Below, one piece after another: positions 33,021-42,221 of a stretch of 58,352 nucleotides of DNA. The DNA is from JAEUMW01 sp039807745. Its GTDB lineage: Bacteria; Pseudomonadota; Gammaproteobacteria; Burkholderiales; JAEUMW01. The stretch spans positions 1 through 58,352 of the forward strand of contig JBDHRV010000005.1 of assembly GCA_039807745.1 (NCBI GenBank). Reading direction: 5' to 3'. The translations under genes and the position numbers were made by a program. How positions within the stretch are numbered: the first letter of the stretch is position 1; every line of letters starts with the position of its first letter. The notes under the pieces are model-generated. The model was not told the DNA's origin. It saw nothing but the letters and a program-made list of their open reading frames with translations, and did not search any database.

Positions 33021-33464
33021 TCAGGGCTGCTTCGCGACCAGGATCTGGGTGTTGCGCGTGTAGCCGCCGGTGAGCACGCGGTGCGGCGTGTCGGAGGCGT
33101 AGATCGTCTTCTTGCCGTCCAGAATCTGCGCACTCACGAGGTACTCGCGCGAGGCGTCGAGAAGGTCTGGATCGTAAGGCAGTTCGTAGAACACCGGTCC
33201 GTTGCAGGGCGGATCGATGAAGTTGCATATGCTGCTGATGGTCTGCTCGCTCACCACGATTTCCGGCTTGCCCTCGGCGGGCGGCGCGGCGAGCTTCACG
33301 TGCACCACGGCGTTGTCGGGCAGCGGTTGCACGTAGCGGTAGAAGACCGTGCCGGTGACGTATGCGGGCGGCGGCCGCCACGAAAGCGGCTGCGGGGGGA
33401 AATTGGCGCATCCCGCGAGACCAGACGCCACGAGCGCACCGAGAATGCCGAAAGTTGCCTTCAT
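33021..33464 (-). CDS. YbaY/YscW-domain lipoprotein
   Basis: A 147-residue outer-envelope lipoprotein. The signal ends in the lipobox LAGC with the modified Cys at residue 19. Residues about 37-147 match the YscW/YbaY fold: VTGTVFYRYVQPLPDNAVVHVKL and YASDTPHRVLTGGYTRNTQILV, with a conserved pair of cysteines (CNFIDPPC) that may form a disulfide. Family members include type III secretion pilotins and E. coli YbaY; their general role is in outer-membrane assembly or unknown. It reads the same way as the lipoprotein at 33495, separated by 30 bases. Confidence 0.82.
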   Translation of the reverse strand: MKATFGILGALVASGLAGCANFPPQPLSWRPPPAYVTGTVFYRYVQPLPDNAVVHVKLAAPPAEGKPEIVVSEQTISSICNFIDPPCNGPVFYELPYDPDLLDASREYLVSAQILDGKKTIYASDTPHRVLTGGYTRNTQILVAKQP

Positions 33465-33494
33465 CTATGATCGTCCTCTGCTCAATCTCATCAG

Positions 33495-33902
33495 CTATTC
33501 GAAGGTACTTTCGACAATCCGGCTCGTGTAGTCAAGCGCGGCAAGCTCCTCCAGCACCTGACGGTATCCCCGCTGATGCGTCTGACCCACGCACAGGTAC
33601 TGATTCTTCGTGCACCCGATGCGCCCGCGCGACCCGCGCATGAGCTCCAGTGTCGGGTCGATGCGCTGCACTTCGGTGGCGTAGCGTTCGTTCGCCGGAA
33701 TGCAGAATTCGTAGCTCATCGAGCGCAGTCCGCCGGGTGGTCCGCGCAGTCCGCGCTCGTCCAGCGTCGAAAGATCGAGCGCGATCTTGTCCCGTTGCGC
33801 CGCGGTGAGCGCGGGACCCGCGGGGTTTGCGCCGCACGCGCAGAGCGCCACGCCGCAACATGCCCCCGCCACGATCCAGGCCACGCTTCGCAGGAGCTTC
33901 AT
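33495..33902 (-). CDS. Small lipoprotein of unknown function
   Basis: A 135-residue predicted lipoprotein. The signal is Cys- and Ala-rich (GACCGVALCACGAN), with Cys23 the likely lipidated residue in LCAC. The mature part has two Cys (FCIPAN, GCTKNQYLC) and no motif I recognise. ATG 33902 follows GGAGG by four bases and overlaps the stop of the tag gene as ATGA, so translation is probably coupled. Function unknown. Confidence 0.7.
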   Translation of the reverse strand: MKLLRSVAWIVAGACCGVALCACGANPAGPALTAAQRDKIALDLSTLDERGLRGPPGGLRSMSYEFCIPANERYATEVQRIDPTLELMRGSRGRIGCTKNQYLCVGQTHQRGYRQVLEELAALDYTSRIVESTFE

Positions 33903-34483
33903 TTCGCCTCCGTGACGCAAGAAAGCTCCGCATGGCGGAAGCAGTCGGTGGTGTGATCGTTCACCATGCCCACCGCCTGCATGAACGCGTAGCAGATGGT
34001 GGAGCCGACGAACTTGAAGCCGCGCGCGAGCAGAGCCTTGCTCAGGGCATCGGACTGCGCCGTGCGCGCCGGCACCTGCGCCAGCGTGCGGTGCGCGTTC
34101 TGGCGCGGCACACCCGCCACGAAGCGCCACAGGAAGCGGTCGAGACTCTCCTCCTCCTCGACCAGCCGCAAGTACGCGCGGGCGTTTCCGATCGTCGCCT
34201 GCACCTTGAGCCGATTGCGCACGATGCTCGGATCGGCCAGCAGCGCGTCCACGCGCCGCGCGTCGAAGCTGGCAATGCGTTCGGGATCGAAGCCGTCGAA
34301 CGCCTTGCGGTAGCCCGCGCGCCTCCTGAGGATCGTGAGCCACGACAGGCCTGCTTGCGCGCCTTCCAGGATCAGCATCTCGAACAGGCGGCGATCGTCG
34401 TGCACCGGTACGCCCCATTCCTCGTCGTGGTAGGCGACGTAGAGCGGATCATTCGTGCACCAGCCGCAGCGGATGCGTGGCAC
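33899..34483 (-). CDS. tag: DNA-3-methyladenine glycosylase I
   Basis: A 194-residue base-excision enzyme that removes 3-methyladenine from alkylated DNA. Visible are the zinc-binding N-terminus RCGWCTNDPLYVAYHDEEWG with its Cys and His, the catalytic region EGAQAGLSWLTILRRR, FDGFDPERIASFD, and the second zinc site near HTTDCFRH. The GTG at 34483 directly before PRIRCGW gives a normal-length protein; its ribosome binding site is weak. It overlaps the downstream lipoprotein start and lies 26 bases after the DUF2237 gene. Confidence 0.93.
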   Translation of the reverse strand: MPRIRCGWCTNDPLYVAYHDEEWGVPVHDDRRLFEMLILEGAQAGLSWLTILRRRAGYRKAFDGFDPERIASFDARRVDALLADPSIVRNRLKVQATIGNARAYLRLVEEEESLDRFLWRFVAGVPRQNAHRTLAQVPARTAQSDALSKALLARGFKFVGSTICYAFMQAVGMVNDHTTDCFRHAELSCVTEAK

Positions 34484-34509
34484 GGTGGATCTCGGGTCCG
34501 GGCAGCGCG

Positions 34510-34890
34510 TCAATTGAGGTCGAGCGCGTGGCGCTTCAGGTCGGCGAGCGCGACGATCTCGAGCGCCGCCTCGTGGGTTGCGCCGAGCACCACCGGCGGG
34601 GCGACGCCGGAGGCTAGCGCCTCCTTCCACCGTGCGGCGCAGATGCACCATTTGTCGCCCGGCCGCAGGCCCGGAAAGCCGGAATCCGGCGCAGGCGTCG
34701 ACAGGTCGTTGCCCCTCGCCTTGGAAAACGCGAGAAACTCCGCCGTCACCTTCGCGCACACGGCATGGCACCCCAGGTCCTGGGGCCCGGTTTCACAGCG
34801 GCCGGTGCGATAGAACCCCGTCATCGGGGACGTGCAGCACGTTTCGAGCGTACCGCCAAGCACGTTGCGCGGACCTTCACCCATTTTCAC
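34510..34890 (-). CDS. DUF2237 family protein
   Basis: A 126-residue cysteine-rich protein of the DUF2237 family: NVLGGTLETCCTSPMTGFYRTGRCETGPQDLGCHAVCAKVTAEFL, then GDKWCICAARW and the C-terminal helix. These conserved cysteines suggest metal binding or redox activity; no function is established. Start GTG 34890 has GGAGG eight bases upstream; an ATG two codons later is the alternative. It leads a same-strand group with tag and the small lipoprotein. Confidence 0.85.
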   Translation of the reverse strand: MKMGEGPRNVLGGTLETCCTSPMTGFYRTGRCETGPQDLGCHAVCAKVTAEFLAFSKARGNDLSTPAPDSGFPGLRPGDKWCICAARWKEALASGVAPPVVLGATHEAALEIVALADLKRHALDLN

Positions 34891-35145
34891 CTGCGTTTCC
34901 TCCCAAGGCAGACGATCGCCGCAAGCCTAGCGCCGCAGCCAGGCGGGAGCAAGCTGCGTCGGGGACAGGAACATGACCAGCACGACATAGCGCATGTCTT
35001 GCGCTCGCGGCTGCCGCTAGTCGGCTGGAAACGGCAACCTGCTTCCCCGAGCTTGAGTTGTCTTCGCGCGCGCTGCGGCATCATGTACTATCGGGGCCTC
35101 GCGGTGAGTATGGTTTCTTGGATGCCTTTCTCCTTGAGGAAAACG

Positions 35146-36366
35146 ATGACATCACTGCGGAGTGCTCTCGAACGTGGACCGTGCACCGCCGTCTCGTGCC
35201 CGGCCTGCGGCCATCCGGGGCTCAAGAGCTTCCACCAGCAGCACGGCGTTCCGGTGCATTCCACGGTCGTCCTGGACAGCCGCGAGGAAGCGCTCCGCTA
35301 CCCCGTCGGCGACATGGAGCTCGGCTGGTGCCGGTCATGCGGCTTCATCAGCAACATGAGGTTCGACGACCGCCTGTTGCACTACGCCGGGCGCCGCGAG
35401 GAATCGCAGGGATTTTCGCCGCGTTTCCAGACGTTCGCCACGGAGCTCGCACGCCGATGGATCGACCGTTACGACCTCGCCGGCAAGACCGTGCTGGAGA
35501 TCGGTTGCGGCAAAGGCCATTTCCTCGAAGTCATGGTCGCCGAAGGCGTGGGTCGTGGCATCGGCATCGACCCGGGTTGCGACCCGGGGCGAGTGAGTGG
35601 CCCGGCGGCAAGTCGGATCGAGTGGATCCAAGACTATTTCTCGCCTACGCACGCGGCGAGTGACGTCGACGCGATCGTCTGCCGGCATACGCTCGAGCAC
35701 ATTCACGACGTTTCTGGTTTCCTCGACACCGTGCGGCTCAGTGTCGGTGATCGCCGCGACATCGCGATCCTGTTCGAGGTGCCGGACGCGCTGTGCGTGC
35801 TTCGGGCCGGCGCCTTCTGGGACATCTACTACGAGCACTGCGGCTATTTCACATCCGGGTCGCTCGCGCGGGCGCTGCGCGCTGCGGGCTTCGACATCCT
35901 CGATCTCGATCTCGTCTATTCCGGCCAGTATCTGATCATCGAGGCGCGCCTCCGACCCGAGGGTGTGCTTGCGGCCGCACCCTTGCCGCAGGAGGAACCG
36001 CCGGCCGTGGTGGAGGCGGCGATCGCGGAATTCGAATCGGCGTTCCACGAGGGCATCGATTCCTGGAAAGGGCGGCTCCGCCAGGCGCGCGCGGAGGGGA
36101 AGCGCGGGGTGATCTGGGGGGGTGGCTCCAAGGCCATGGGCTATCTTACGGCGCTCGGGCCGGACGCCGGCATCGAGGTGGTCGTCGACATCAACCCTCA
36201 CCTGCAGGGGCGGTACATGCCCGGCACCGGGCACCGCGTGGTGGCGCCCGAGTTCCTGCAGCAGTACCGGCCGGACCTCGTGATCGTCATGAATTCGGTC
36301 TACCTCGAAGAAATCCGGGGGATGCTGCAGCACCTCGGACTTGCCCCGGACCTGCTGAGCGCGTAG
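35146..36366 (+). CDS. Class I SAM-dependent C-methyltransferase-like protein
   Basis: A 406-residue protein with three parts: an N-terminal zinc-binding segment (CPACGHPG and CRSCGF), a Rossmann SAM-binding domain (residues about 100-235; VLEIGCGKGHFLEVM and DAIVCRHTLEHIHD) and a C-terminal domain with GVIWGGGSKAMGYLTALG. This layout matches sugar C-methyltransferases of the NovU/TylC3 type (Methyltransf_13/14), which act on nucleotide sugars, although no sugar-nucleotide operon surrounds it. The ATG at 35146 follows GAGGA by six bases. The 255-base gap before it shows only a loose TTGAGT and TACTAT, too far apart to call a promoter. Confidence 0.85.
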   Translation: MTSLRSALERGPCTAVSCPACGHPGLKSFHQQHGVPVHSTVVLDSREEALRYPVGDMELGWCRSCGFISNMRFDDRLLHYAGRREESQGFSPRFQTFATELARRWIDRYDLAGKTVLEIGCGKGHFLEVMVAEGVGRGIGIDPGCDPGRVSGPAASRIEWIQDYFSPTHAASDVDAIVCRHTLEHIHDVSGFLDTVRLSVGDRRDIAILFEVPDALCVLRAGAFWDIYYEHCGYFTSGSLARALRAAGFDILDLDLVYSGQYLIIEARLRPEGVLAAAPLPQEEPPAVVEAAIAEFESAFHEGIDSWKGRLRQARAEGKRGVIWGGGSKAMGYLTALGPDAGIEVVVDINPHLQGRYMPGTGHRVVAPEFLQQYRPDLVIVMNSVYLEEIRGMLQHLGLAPDLLSA

Positions 36367-36456
36367 CCATTGAATCGTGTCGGGCGTGCCGCCGCCGTCG
36401 GGCACGCGCTCCAGATCCCGACGCCGCCGGAGGGGTGAACGTCGAAACCAAAGCCG

Positions 36457-37326
36457 ATGGAGCGGTTCGAAGATGAGATGAAGGAGAGACATCGTCCTGG
36501 CGAGCGACAAGCGCGGCTGGTCCGCTGGCTCGGGCAGGCGTTGCTCGCGGCGGTCTCGTTGATCGTGCTGCCCTTGGCGCGCGCCGAAGCGCCGCAGGGT
36601 TACGAGCGCCTGACGCGCGAGCAGGTGGTGGAGGCAGTCGAGCGCGCCAACACCGCCGGCGTTCGCGCAGACTTCTATTCGAAGGACCTTTCGGACCTCG
36701 ATCTGGCGGGGATCGATTTCAAGGGTGCGAATCTCACGGCGGCGGTGCTGAATGGCAGCAACCTGAGTCGCGCGAACCTCTCGCGCTGCAACCTTACCGT
36801 GGCCTTTGCGGAGGGTACGAATCTGAGTGGCGCCGACCTCAGCGAGGCAGTATTGTTTTCCACCCAACTCAAGGGCTCCGACCTGCGCAACGCGAACCTC
36901 ACGCGCGCCCGACTCATCGGCGATCTCACTTCGGCGAACCTGTCAGGTGCGACTTTCAGGCAGGCCGACGCCGCCGCCGACATGCGCAACCAGTCGATGG
37001 GCCTCATGCGCGCCAACTTCATCTCGGCGAATCTCGTCCGGGCGGACTTGGCCGGCGCAAACTTCTCCAAGGCCGATTTCAGCTTCTCGGACCTCTCGGA
37101 GGCGAATCTGACCGGTGCCAATCTCTACTCGAGCAATCTGAGCGCCGTCACCTTCAACGGGGCGAATCTGACGAATGCGAACCTTGCCGAGGCTAAGATG
37201 ATCGACACGGACTTTACCGGCGCGAACCTGGCCGGCGCAGACTTCACCGGTGCCGAGATGCGCGGCGTGAAGGGATTGAGCCCCACCCGGCGGGACGACG
37301 TGCGCGGGCTGGAGCAGACCCGCTAA
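36457..37326 (+). CDS. Exported pentapeptide-repeat protein
   Basis: A 289-residue protein. A basic start is followed by a signal or membrane helix (LLAAVSLIVLPLARAEA, residues about 28-45). From about residue 75 to 270 it is a continuous A(D/N)LxX right-handed beta-helix (for example FKGANLTAAVLNGSNLSRANL, and GANLTNANLAEAKMIDTDF). The family's functions vary and are mostly unknown. ATG 36457 is used; an in-frame ATG at 36478 is possible. It converges with phoH, ten bases between the stops. Confidence 0.87.
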   Translation: MERFEDEMKERHRPGERQARLVRWLGQALLAAVSLIVLPLARAEAPQGYERLTREQVVEAVERANTAGVRADFYSKDLSDLDLAGIDFKGANLTAAVLNGSNLSRANLSRCNLTVAFAEGTNLSGADLSEAVLFSTQLKGSDLRNANLTRARLIGDLTSANLSGATFRQADAAADMRNQSMGLMRANFISANLVRADLAGANFSKADFSFSDLSEANLTGANLYSSNLSAVTFNGANLTNANLAEAKMIDTDFTGANLAGADFTGAEMRGVKGLSPTRRDDVRGLEQTR

Positions 37327-37336
37327 CGCGAGCGCG

Positions 37337-38761
37337 TCAGAGTATCTCGGCCGCGTGATCCGCGAGCCGCGAGCGCTCGCCGCGCTGGAGCGTGACGTGG
37401 CCGCTGTGGCTCCAACCCTTGAACCGGTCGACGACATACGTGAGACCCGAGCTTCCCTCCGTGAGGTAGGGCGTGTCGATCTGCGAGATGTTGCCGAGGC
37501 AGACCACCTTGGTGCCCGGTCCGGCGCGCGTGATGAGGGTCTTCATCTGTTTCGGCGTCAGATTCTGGCACTCGTCGATGATCAGGAACTTGTTGATGAA
37601 GGTGCGCCCGCGCATGAAGTTCAATGACTTCACCTTGATGCGCGAGCGGATGAGATCGCGGGTCGCCGCGCGCCCCCACTCGCCGGCTTCGTCGTCGGTC
37701 TTGTTCAGGACGTCGAGATTGTCCTCGAGCGCGCCCATCCATGGCGTCATCTTCTCTTCCTCGGTGCCGGGCAGAAAGCCGATGTCCTCGCCGACCGGCA
37801 CCGTCACGCGCGTCATGATGATCTCCGAATAGGTCTTCTGCTCGAGTGTCTGCGCGAGCCCGGCGGCAAGGGTCAGCAGCGTCTTGCCCGTGCCCGCCTG
37901 GCCGACGAGGCTTACGAAATCGATCTCGGGATTCATGAGCAGGTTGAGCGCGAAGTTCTGCTCGCGGTTGCGCGTCGTGATGCCCCACACGGAGTTGCGC
38001 GCATGGCTGTATTCCTTCAGCGTCTGCAGGATCGCGGTCTTTCCGGATACTTCCTTCACGATCGCGTAGAAGGGCTTGTCGGCTTCCTGGTAGACGAACT
38101 CGTTGACCAGGAACTGCGCGCAGAGCGGTCCGCGCACCCGGTAGAAGGTGTGGCCGGTCTGCTGCCACGACTCCATGTCCTTGCCGTGCTTCTCCCAGAA
38201 GTCCTCGGGCAGCTCGCAAAGCCCGGTGTACAGCAGGTCGGTGTCCTCCAGGACCTTGTCGCTGAAGTAGTCTTCCGCGGCCAGGGCGAGCGCACGCGCC
38301 TTGATGCGCATGTTGATGTCTTTCGACACCAGGATCACCTGCCGGCGCTCGTGCTGCTCCTGCAGATGCTTGACCACGCCCAGGATCTGGTTGTCGGTCT
38401 TGCCGCTCGCGAGCCGCACCGGCAGATCGCCCTGGATCGCCTCCGTCTGCAGGAAGAGCCGGCCGGTCGCCTGCTTCGTCCCGTGGCGCTCGAGCGGAAT
38501 GCCTTCCTCGATGCCGGCCTCGCCGTGGGTCACGATCTCGTCGAGAAAGCGGCTCGCCTGGCGCGCGTTGCGCGAGACTTCCGACATGCCCTTCTTGTTG
38601 TTGTCGAGTTCCTCCAGCGTCGCCATCGGCACGTAGATGTCGTGCTCTTCGAAACGGAAGAGACTGGTGGGATCGTGCATGAGCACGTTGGTGTCGAGCA
38701 CGAAGAGCTTCGCACCCGGGCGCAGTCGCGTCACCGCCGGCGCTTCTTTGTGCTTGATCAT
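37337..38761 (-). CDS. PhoH-family protein with N-terminal PIN domain (YlaK-like)
   Basis: A 474-residue protein of the PhoH2-type architecture. The N-terminal PIN nuclease domain has acidic residues in FVLDTNVLMHDP and TLEELDNNKKG. The C-terminal PhoH ATPase domain has Walker A GQAGTGKTLLTLAAGL and Walker B FLIIDECQNLTPKQMKTLITRAG. Related proteins act as RNA helicase-ribonucleases; the cellular role is still debated. It follows bcp by seven bases, so the two are probably one transcript. Confidence 0.93.
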   Translation of the reverse strand: MIKHKEAPAVTRLRPGAKLFVLDTNVLMHDPTSLFRFEEHDIYVPMATLEELDNNKKGMSEVSRNARQASRFLDEIVTHGEAGIEEGIPLERHGTKQATGRLFLQTEAIQGDLPVRLASGKTDNQILGVVKHLQEQHERRQVILVSKDINMRIKARALALAAEDYFSDKVLEDTDLLYTGLCELPEDFWEKHGKDMESWQQTGHTFYRVRGPLCAQFLVNEFVYQEADKPFYAIVKEVSGKTAILQTLKEYSHARNSVWGITTRNREQNFALNLLMNPEIDFVSLVGQAGTGKTLLTLAAGLAQTLEQKTYSEIIMTRVTVPVGEDIGFLPGTEEEKMTPWMGALEDNLDVLNKTDDEAGEWGRAATRDLIRSRIKVKSLNFMRGRTFINKFLIIDECQNLTPKQMKTLITRAGPGTKVVCLGNISQIDTPYLTEGSSGLTYVVDRFKGWSHSGHVTLQRGERSRLADHAAEIL

Positions 38762-38768
38762 GCGCGCC

Positions 38769-39227
38769 CTACGGCAGCGTCTTCACGAATTCGAGCACCT
38801 CCTGCGCGTGGCCCGGCACCTTCACGGCGCGCCATGCCTTGCGCACGATGCCCTCTGCGTCGACGACGAACGTGCTGCGCTCGATGCCACGCACCTGCTT
38901 GCCGTACATGTTCTTCATCTTGATCACGCCGAAAAGGGAGCAGGCCTGCTCGTTCTCGTCCGAGAGGAGGTCGAACGGGAACCCCATCCTGGCCTTGAAG
39001 CTTTCGTGTGACTTCAGGCTGTCGCGCGAGACACCGAATACGGCGCACCCGAGCTTCTTGAACGCGTCGTGCAGATCGCGGAACTGCTGACCCTCGGTGG
39101 TGCAGCCGGGCGTGTTGTCCTTGGGGTAGAAGTAGAGCACGAAGGGGTTGCCCTGCTGCGCGGACGTGCTGAAGGTCTTGCCGCCGGTGGCGGGGATGGA
39201 GAACTCGGGGACGGGCTCATCGAGCAT
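38769..39227 (-). CDS. bcp: Peroxiredoxin Bcp (thiol peroxidase)
   Basis: A 152-residue cytoplasmic peroxiredoxin of the Bcp/PrxQ type that reduces hydroperoxides with thioredoxin. The peroxidatic Cys is in NTPGCTTEGQQFRDL; no CxxxxC pair follows it at the usual PrxQ spacing, so resolution may need an external thiol. YFYPKDNTPG and ERSTFVVDAEG are typical. It starts 71 bases after the arnD stop and may be read through from the arn operon. Confidence 0.94.
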   Translation of the reverse strand: MLDEPVPEFSIPATGGKTFSTSAQQGNPFVLYFYPKDNTPGCTTEGQQFRDLHDAFKKLGCAVFGVSRDSLKSHESFKARMGFPFDLLSDENEQACSLFGVIKMKNMYGKQVRGIERSTFVVDAEGIVRKAWRAVKVPGHAQEVLEFVKTLP

Positions 39228-39298
39228 ATGCGGGTAGAACTCCTTGGTGGTCTGGGATGGCTATTGTCGGGACAAACCGATGCAACCGGCAAGGGGCG

Positions 39299-40207
39299 TC
39301 AGGCAGCAAGGGCCGCACCCTGCAGCGCGAGGGTACCGGAGCGTCCGGGAACGGTGCCGAGCGTAACCGCGTGCCGTGGCAGACGGGTGACATCGAGCGT
39401 CTCGAAATGGGTGCGTACGGCGCAGAGCGTGTAGCCCTGGCGGCGCCAGCCGCGCAGCAGGTGCTCGAACGTGCGGGCGAGCTTCATACCCTCGAGCTCG
39501 GCATGCAGCGTATAGACATGATGCTGGCGCCGGTCGTCCGCCGTCAGCCGCAGCAGGTAGTCCGCGCACTGGTCGACGTCCATGCCTTCGACACCGATCA
39601 GTTCGTCCAGCGTCGGCAACGTCGTGGGCAGCTGAGGGCACGCGATGGCGCCGTCGATCACCGGCAGGAAGGGGCCGTCACCGCGCGTATCGGAGCAGTA
39701 ATCAAAGCCGAATTCCGCCTCCAGGCGATAGGCGTGGGTATTCATCTGCCATCCCGCCGCGCCATGGGTCCGCGCTGGTACACCGAAGATGTCCGCGAAG
39801 CGATCGACCGCCTGCTGCACTTCGCGGCGCGTCCATGCCGCATCCTTGTCCTGCACATGGTCCTGCCAGCGGATGTGGTCCCAGGTGTGGATGCCGACCT
39901 CGAAGCCAAGCTGCACGACGCTGCGCATGAGGGCACCGCAGCGTCGCCCGATGTCGGGGCCCGGCAGCAGGGTGCCGTAGAGCAGCTGCCTGACGCCGTA
40001 ATGCTCGACGACCGAGGTCCGCGACACCTTCTTCAGGAACCCCGGGCGGAACACGCGGCGGATTGCGCGGCCGGTGTGATCGGGACCCAGGCTGAAGAGG
40101 AACGTGGCGCCCGCTCCGTGGCGCTGCAGGAGGTCCACGAGCCGCGGCACGCCCTCGCGGGTGCCGCGCAGCGTGTCGACGTCGACCTTGAGAGCGAGAA
40201 ACGGCAC
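39299..40207 (-). CDS. arnD: 4-deoxy-4-formamido-L-arabinose-phosphoundecaprenol deformylase
   Basis: A 302-residue polysaccharide-deacetylase (NodB) family enzyme. It should remove the formyl group from undecaprenyl-phosphate-L-Ara4FN to give the Ara4N donor lipid. ALKVDVDTLRGTREGVPRLVDLL and GATFLFSLGPDHTGRAIRR match ArnD, as do GFEVGIHTWDHIRWQD (metal His) and GAAGWQMNT. Start GTG 40207; ribosome binding site not obvious. It is the last gene of the Ara4N operon, 23 bases after the decarboxylase. Confidence 0.94.
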   Translation of the reverse strand: MPFLALKVDVDTLRGTREGVPRLVDLLQRHGAGATFLFSLGPDHTGRAIRRVFRPGFLKKVSRTSVVEHYGVRQLLYGTLLPGPDIGRRCGALMRSVVQLGFEVGIHTWDHIRWQDHVQDKDAAWTRREVQQAVDRFADIFGVPARTHGAAGWQMNTHAYRLEAEFGFDYCSDTRGDGPFLPVIDGAIACPQLPTTLPTLDELIGVEGMDVDQCADYLLRLTADDRRQHHVYTLHAELEGMKLARTFEHLLRGWRRQGYTLCAVRTHFETLDVTRLPRHAVTLGTVPGRSGTLALQGAALAA

Positions 40208-40230
40208 GTGTCGGGAAGGGGCAGGCGTGG

Positions 40231-41271
40231 TCAGTCGACCAGACCGCGAGCGTCCGCGACGTGGGTCCGATACGAATCGAAGATGCGCCTGAGCGCTTCG
40301 TCCATCGGTATCGTGGGCTTCCAGTCGAGGTCGCGGCAGGTGTTGTCGATCTTGGGCACGCGGTTCTGCACGTCCTGATAACCGTTGCCGTAATAGTCGG
40401 CAGACCGGATCTCGATGAGCCGCACGCGCTCGGCGGTATCGCGATACTCGGGATAGGTGAGTGCGAGGTCGATCATCATCCGTGCGAGATCGCGCACCGA
40501 GAAATTGTTGGCGGGGTTGCCGATGTTGTAGATCTGTCCGCTCGCCACTCCGCCAGGGTTCTCGATGATCCGCATCAGCGCGGCGATGCCGTCCTCGATG
40601 TGCGTGAAAGCACGCTTCTGGCTGCCTCCGTCCACGAGTTTGATGTCCTCCCCGCGGACGATGTGGCCGAAGAACTGCGTGATGACCCGCGAGCTGCCCT
40701 CCTTTGCGGTGTGAATGGAATCGAGGCCCGCCCCGATCCAGTTGAACGGGCGGAACAGCGTGAAGTCGAGCTCACCGTCCATGCCGTAGCCCCAGATCAC
40801 GCGATCCATGAGCTGCTTCGCGCAGGCGTAGATCCAGCGCGGCTTGTTGATCGGCCCGAGCACGAGCTCGGAATGCTCCGGATCGAACGCGTCGTCGCGG
40901 CACATGCCGTACACCTCGGAGGTCGAGGGAAAGACCAGCCGTTTGCCGTACTTCACGCAGGAGCGGACGATCGGCAGGTTCGCCTCGAAATCCAGCTCGA
41001 AGACGCGCAGCGGCTCGCGCACGTAGGTGGCCGGGGTGGCAATCGCCACCAGCGGCAGGATCGTGTCGCATTTGCGGATGTGATATTCGATCCACTCGCG
41101 GTTGATCGTGATGTCGCCTTCGAAGAAGCGGAAACGCTTGTGGTCGAGCAGGTCTTCGACGCGGTCGCTCTGCATGTCCATGCCATAGACCGACCAGTCT
41201 GTCGTCTCCAGGATGCGCTGCGAGAGGTGATGGCCGATGAAGCCGTTGACGCCGAGGATGCAGATCTTCAT
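40231..41271 (-). CDS. arnA: UDP-glucuronic acid oxidative decarboxylase (ArnA C-terminal domain homologue)
   Basis: A 346-residue NAD-dependent SDR enzyme. The Rossmann motif ILGVNGFIGHHL is at residues 4-15. The active-site Ser and Tyr are in FPSTSEVYGM and PRWIYACAKQLMDRV. It converts UDP-glucuronic acid to UDP-4-keto-pentose. In E. coli this activity is the C-terminal half of bifunctional ArnA; here it is a separate gene whose ATG overlaps the formyltransferase stop as ATGA. Confidence 0.92.
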   Translation of the reverse strand: MKICILGVNGFIGHHLSQRILETTDWSVYGMDMQSDRVEDLLDHKRFRFFEGDITINREWIEYHIRKCDTILPLVAIATPATYVREPLRVFELDFEANLPIVRSCVKYGKRLVFPSTSEVYGMCRDDAFDPEHSELVLGPINKPRWIYACAKQLMDRVIWGYGMDGELDFTLFRPFNWIGAGLDSIHTAKEGSSRVITQFFGHIVRGEDIKLVDGGSQKRAFTHIEDGIAALMRIIENPGGVASGQIYNIGNPANNFSVRDLARMMIDLALTYPEYRDTAERVRLIEIRSADYYGNGYQDVQNRVPKIDNTCRDLDWKPTIPMDEALRRIFDSYRTHVADARGLVD

Positions 41272-42221
41272 GCGCGAGTCGGAGGTGGATTGTTTTCGGT
41301 GAGCAACGGGAGCGGGCCGCGTCCCAGCGTCTGCGCCAGCGTGCTCACATCGGCGGGCGCGCCGTCGAGCTCGACCGCGGCGAGCCGCAGCCAGCTACCG
41401 TCGCCGCATTCGACGCAACAGTGTTCGCCGATGAAGTGCAGCGCCGGATGCCCGACCGCCGCCGTAGGCGCCGCGATGCGGACGGTGGCGAGCACGCGCA
41501 ACCGGTGGCCGGCATGGGTGCAGAAGGCGCCGGGGTAGGGTGGGGCCACGCCGCGCACGAGATCGTGGATGGACCGGGCCGGCTGGCTCCAGTCGATCCG
41601 GCCGTCCTCGGGACGGCGGCCACCGAAGTAGCTGCCGGCGGCGAGGTCCTGGGGGACGGACGGTGCCGTTCCCGCGACCAACCGCGGCAGCGATCGGTGG
41701 AGCACCAGTTCGGCGGCCACGGTGACCTTGCGGAACACGTCGAGCGCGCGATCGTCGGGCAGGATCGGCACCGCCATCTGATCGACGAGATTGCCCTGGT
41801 CGGGTTTCGCGGTCATGTAGTGCAGGCTCGCGCCGGTCTCGGTCTCACCCCTGATCACCGCCCAGTTCACCGGCACGCGGCCGCGGTACTTCGGCAACAG
41901 CGAGCCGTGCATGTTGAGCGCGCCGCGGCGCGGTACCTCGAGCAGCGCTGGTTGCAGCATGCGTCGATAGTAGAACGAGAACAGGAAATCCGGCTCGAGG
42001 CGGCGAATGCGTTCAACCAGCGCTGGCTCGTTCGGATCCTCGGGCGTGATGATCGGGATGTCGTGCCTGCCTGCCAGCGCTGCCACGCTGTCGAACCAGA
42101 TGGCTTCGCCAGGAACGTCCTCGTGCGTCAGGACCAGCGGTACCTCGACGCCGTGCGCAAGCAGCACTTGCAGGCATCGGCAGCCGACGTCGTGATAGGC
42201 GAAGACGATCGCGCGCGTCAT
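41268..42221 (-). CDS. arnA: UDP-Ara4N formyltransferase (ArnA N-terminal domain homologue)
   Basis: A 317-residue formyltransferase using 10-formyl-tetrahydrofolate to formylate UDP-L-Ara4N. The catalytic core LNMHGSLLPKYRGRVPVNWAVIRGE contains Asn, His and the substrate loop, and a later Asp lies in TAKPDQGNLVDQ. The N-terminus AIVFAYHDVGCRCLQVLL is typical of ArnA. The ATG at 42221 overlaps the arnC stop as ATGA. Splitting from the decarboxylase domain is the notable difference from enteric ArnA. Confidence 0.93.
   Translation of the reverse strand: MTRAIVFAYHDVGCRCLQVLLAHGVEVPLVLTHEDVPGEAIWFDSVAALAGRHDIPIITPEDPNEPALVERIRRLEPDFLFSFYYRRMLQPALLEVPRRGALNMHGSLLPKYRGRVPVNWAVIRGETETGASLHYMTAKPDQGNLVDQMAVPILPDDRALDVFRKVTVAAELVLHRSLPRLVAGTAPSVPQDLAAGSYFGGRRPEDGRIDWSQPARSIHDLVRGVAPPYPGAFCTHAGHRLRVLATVRIAAPTAAVGHPALHFIGEHCCVECGDGSWLRLAAVELDGAPADVSTLAQTLGRGPLPLLTENNPPPTRA

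Noticed and set aside
35053..35091. TTGAGT and TACTAT as a promoter for the methyltransferase gene
   Set aside because: The spacing is 27 bases, too long for a sigma-70 promoter.
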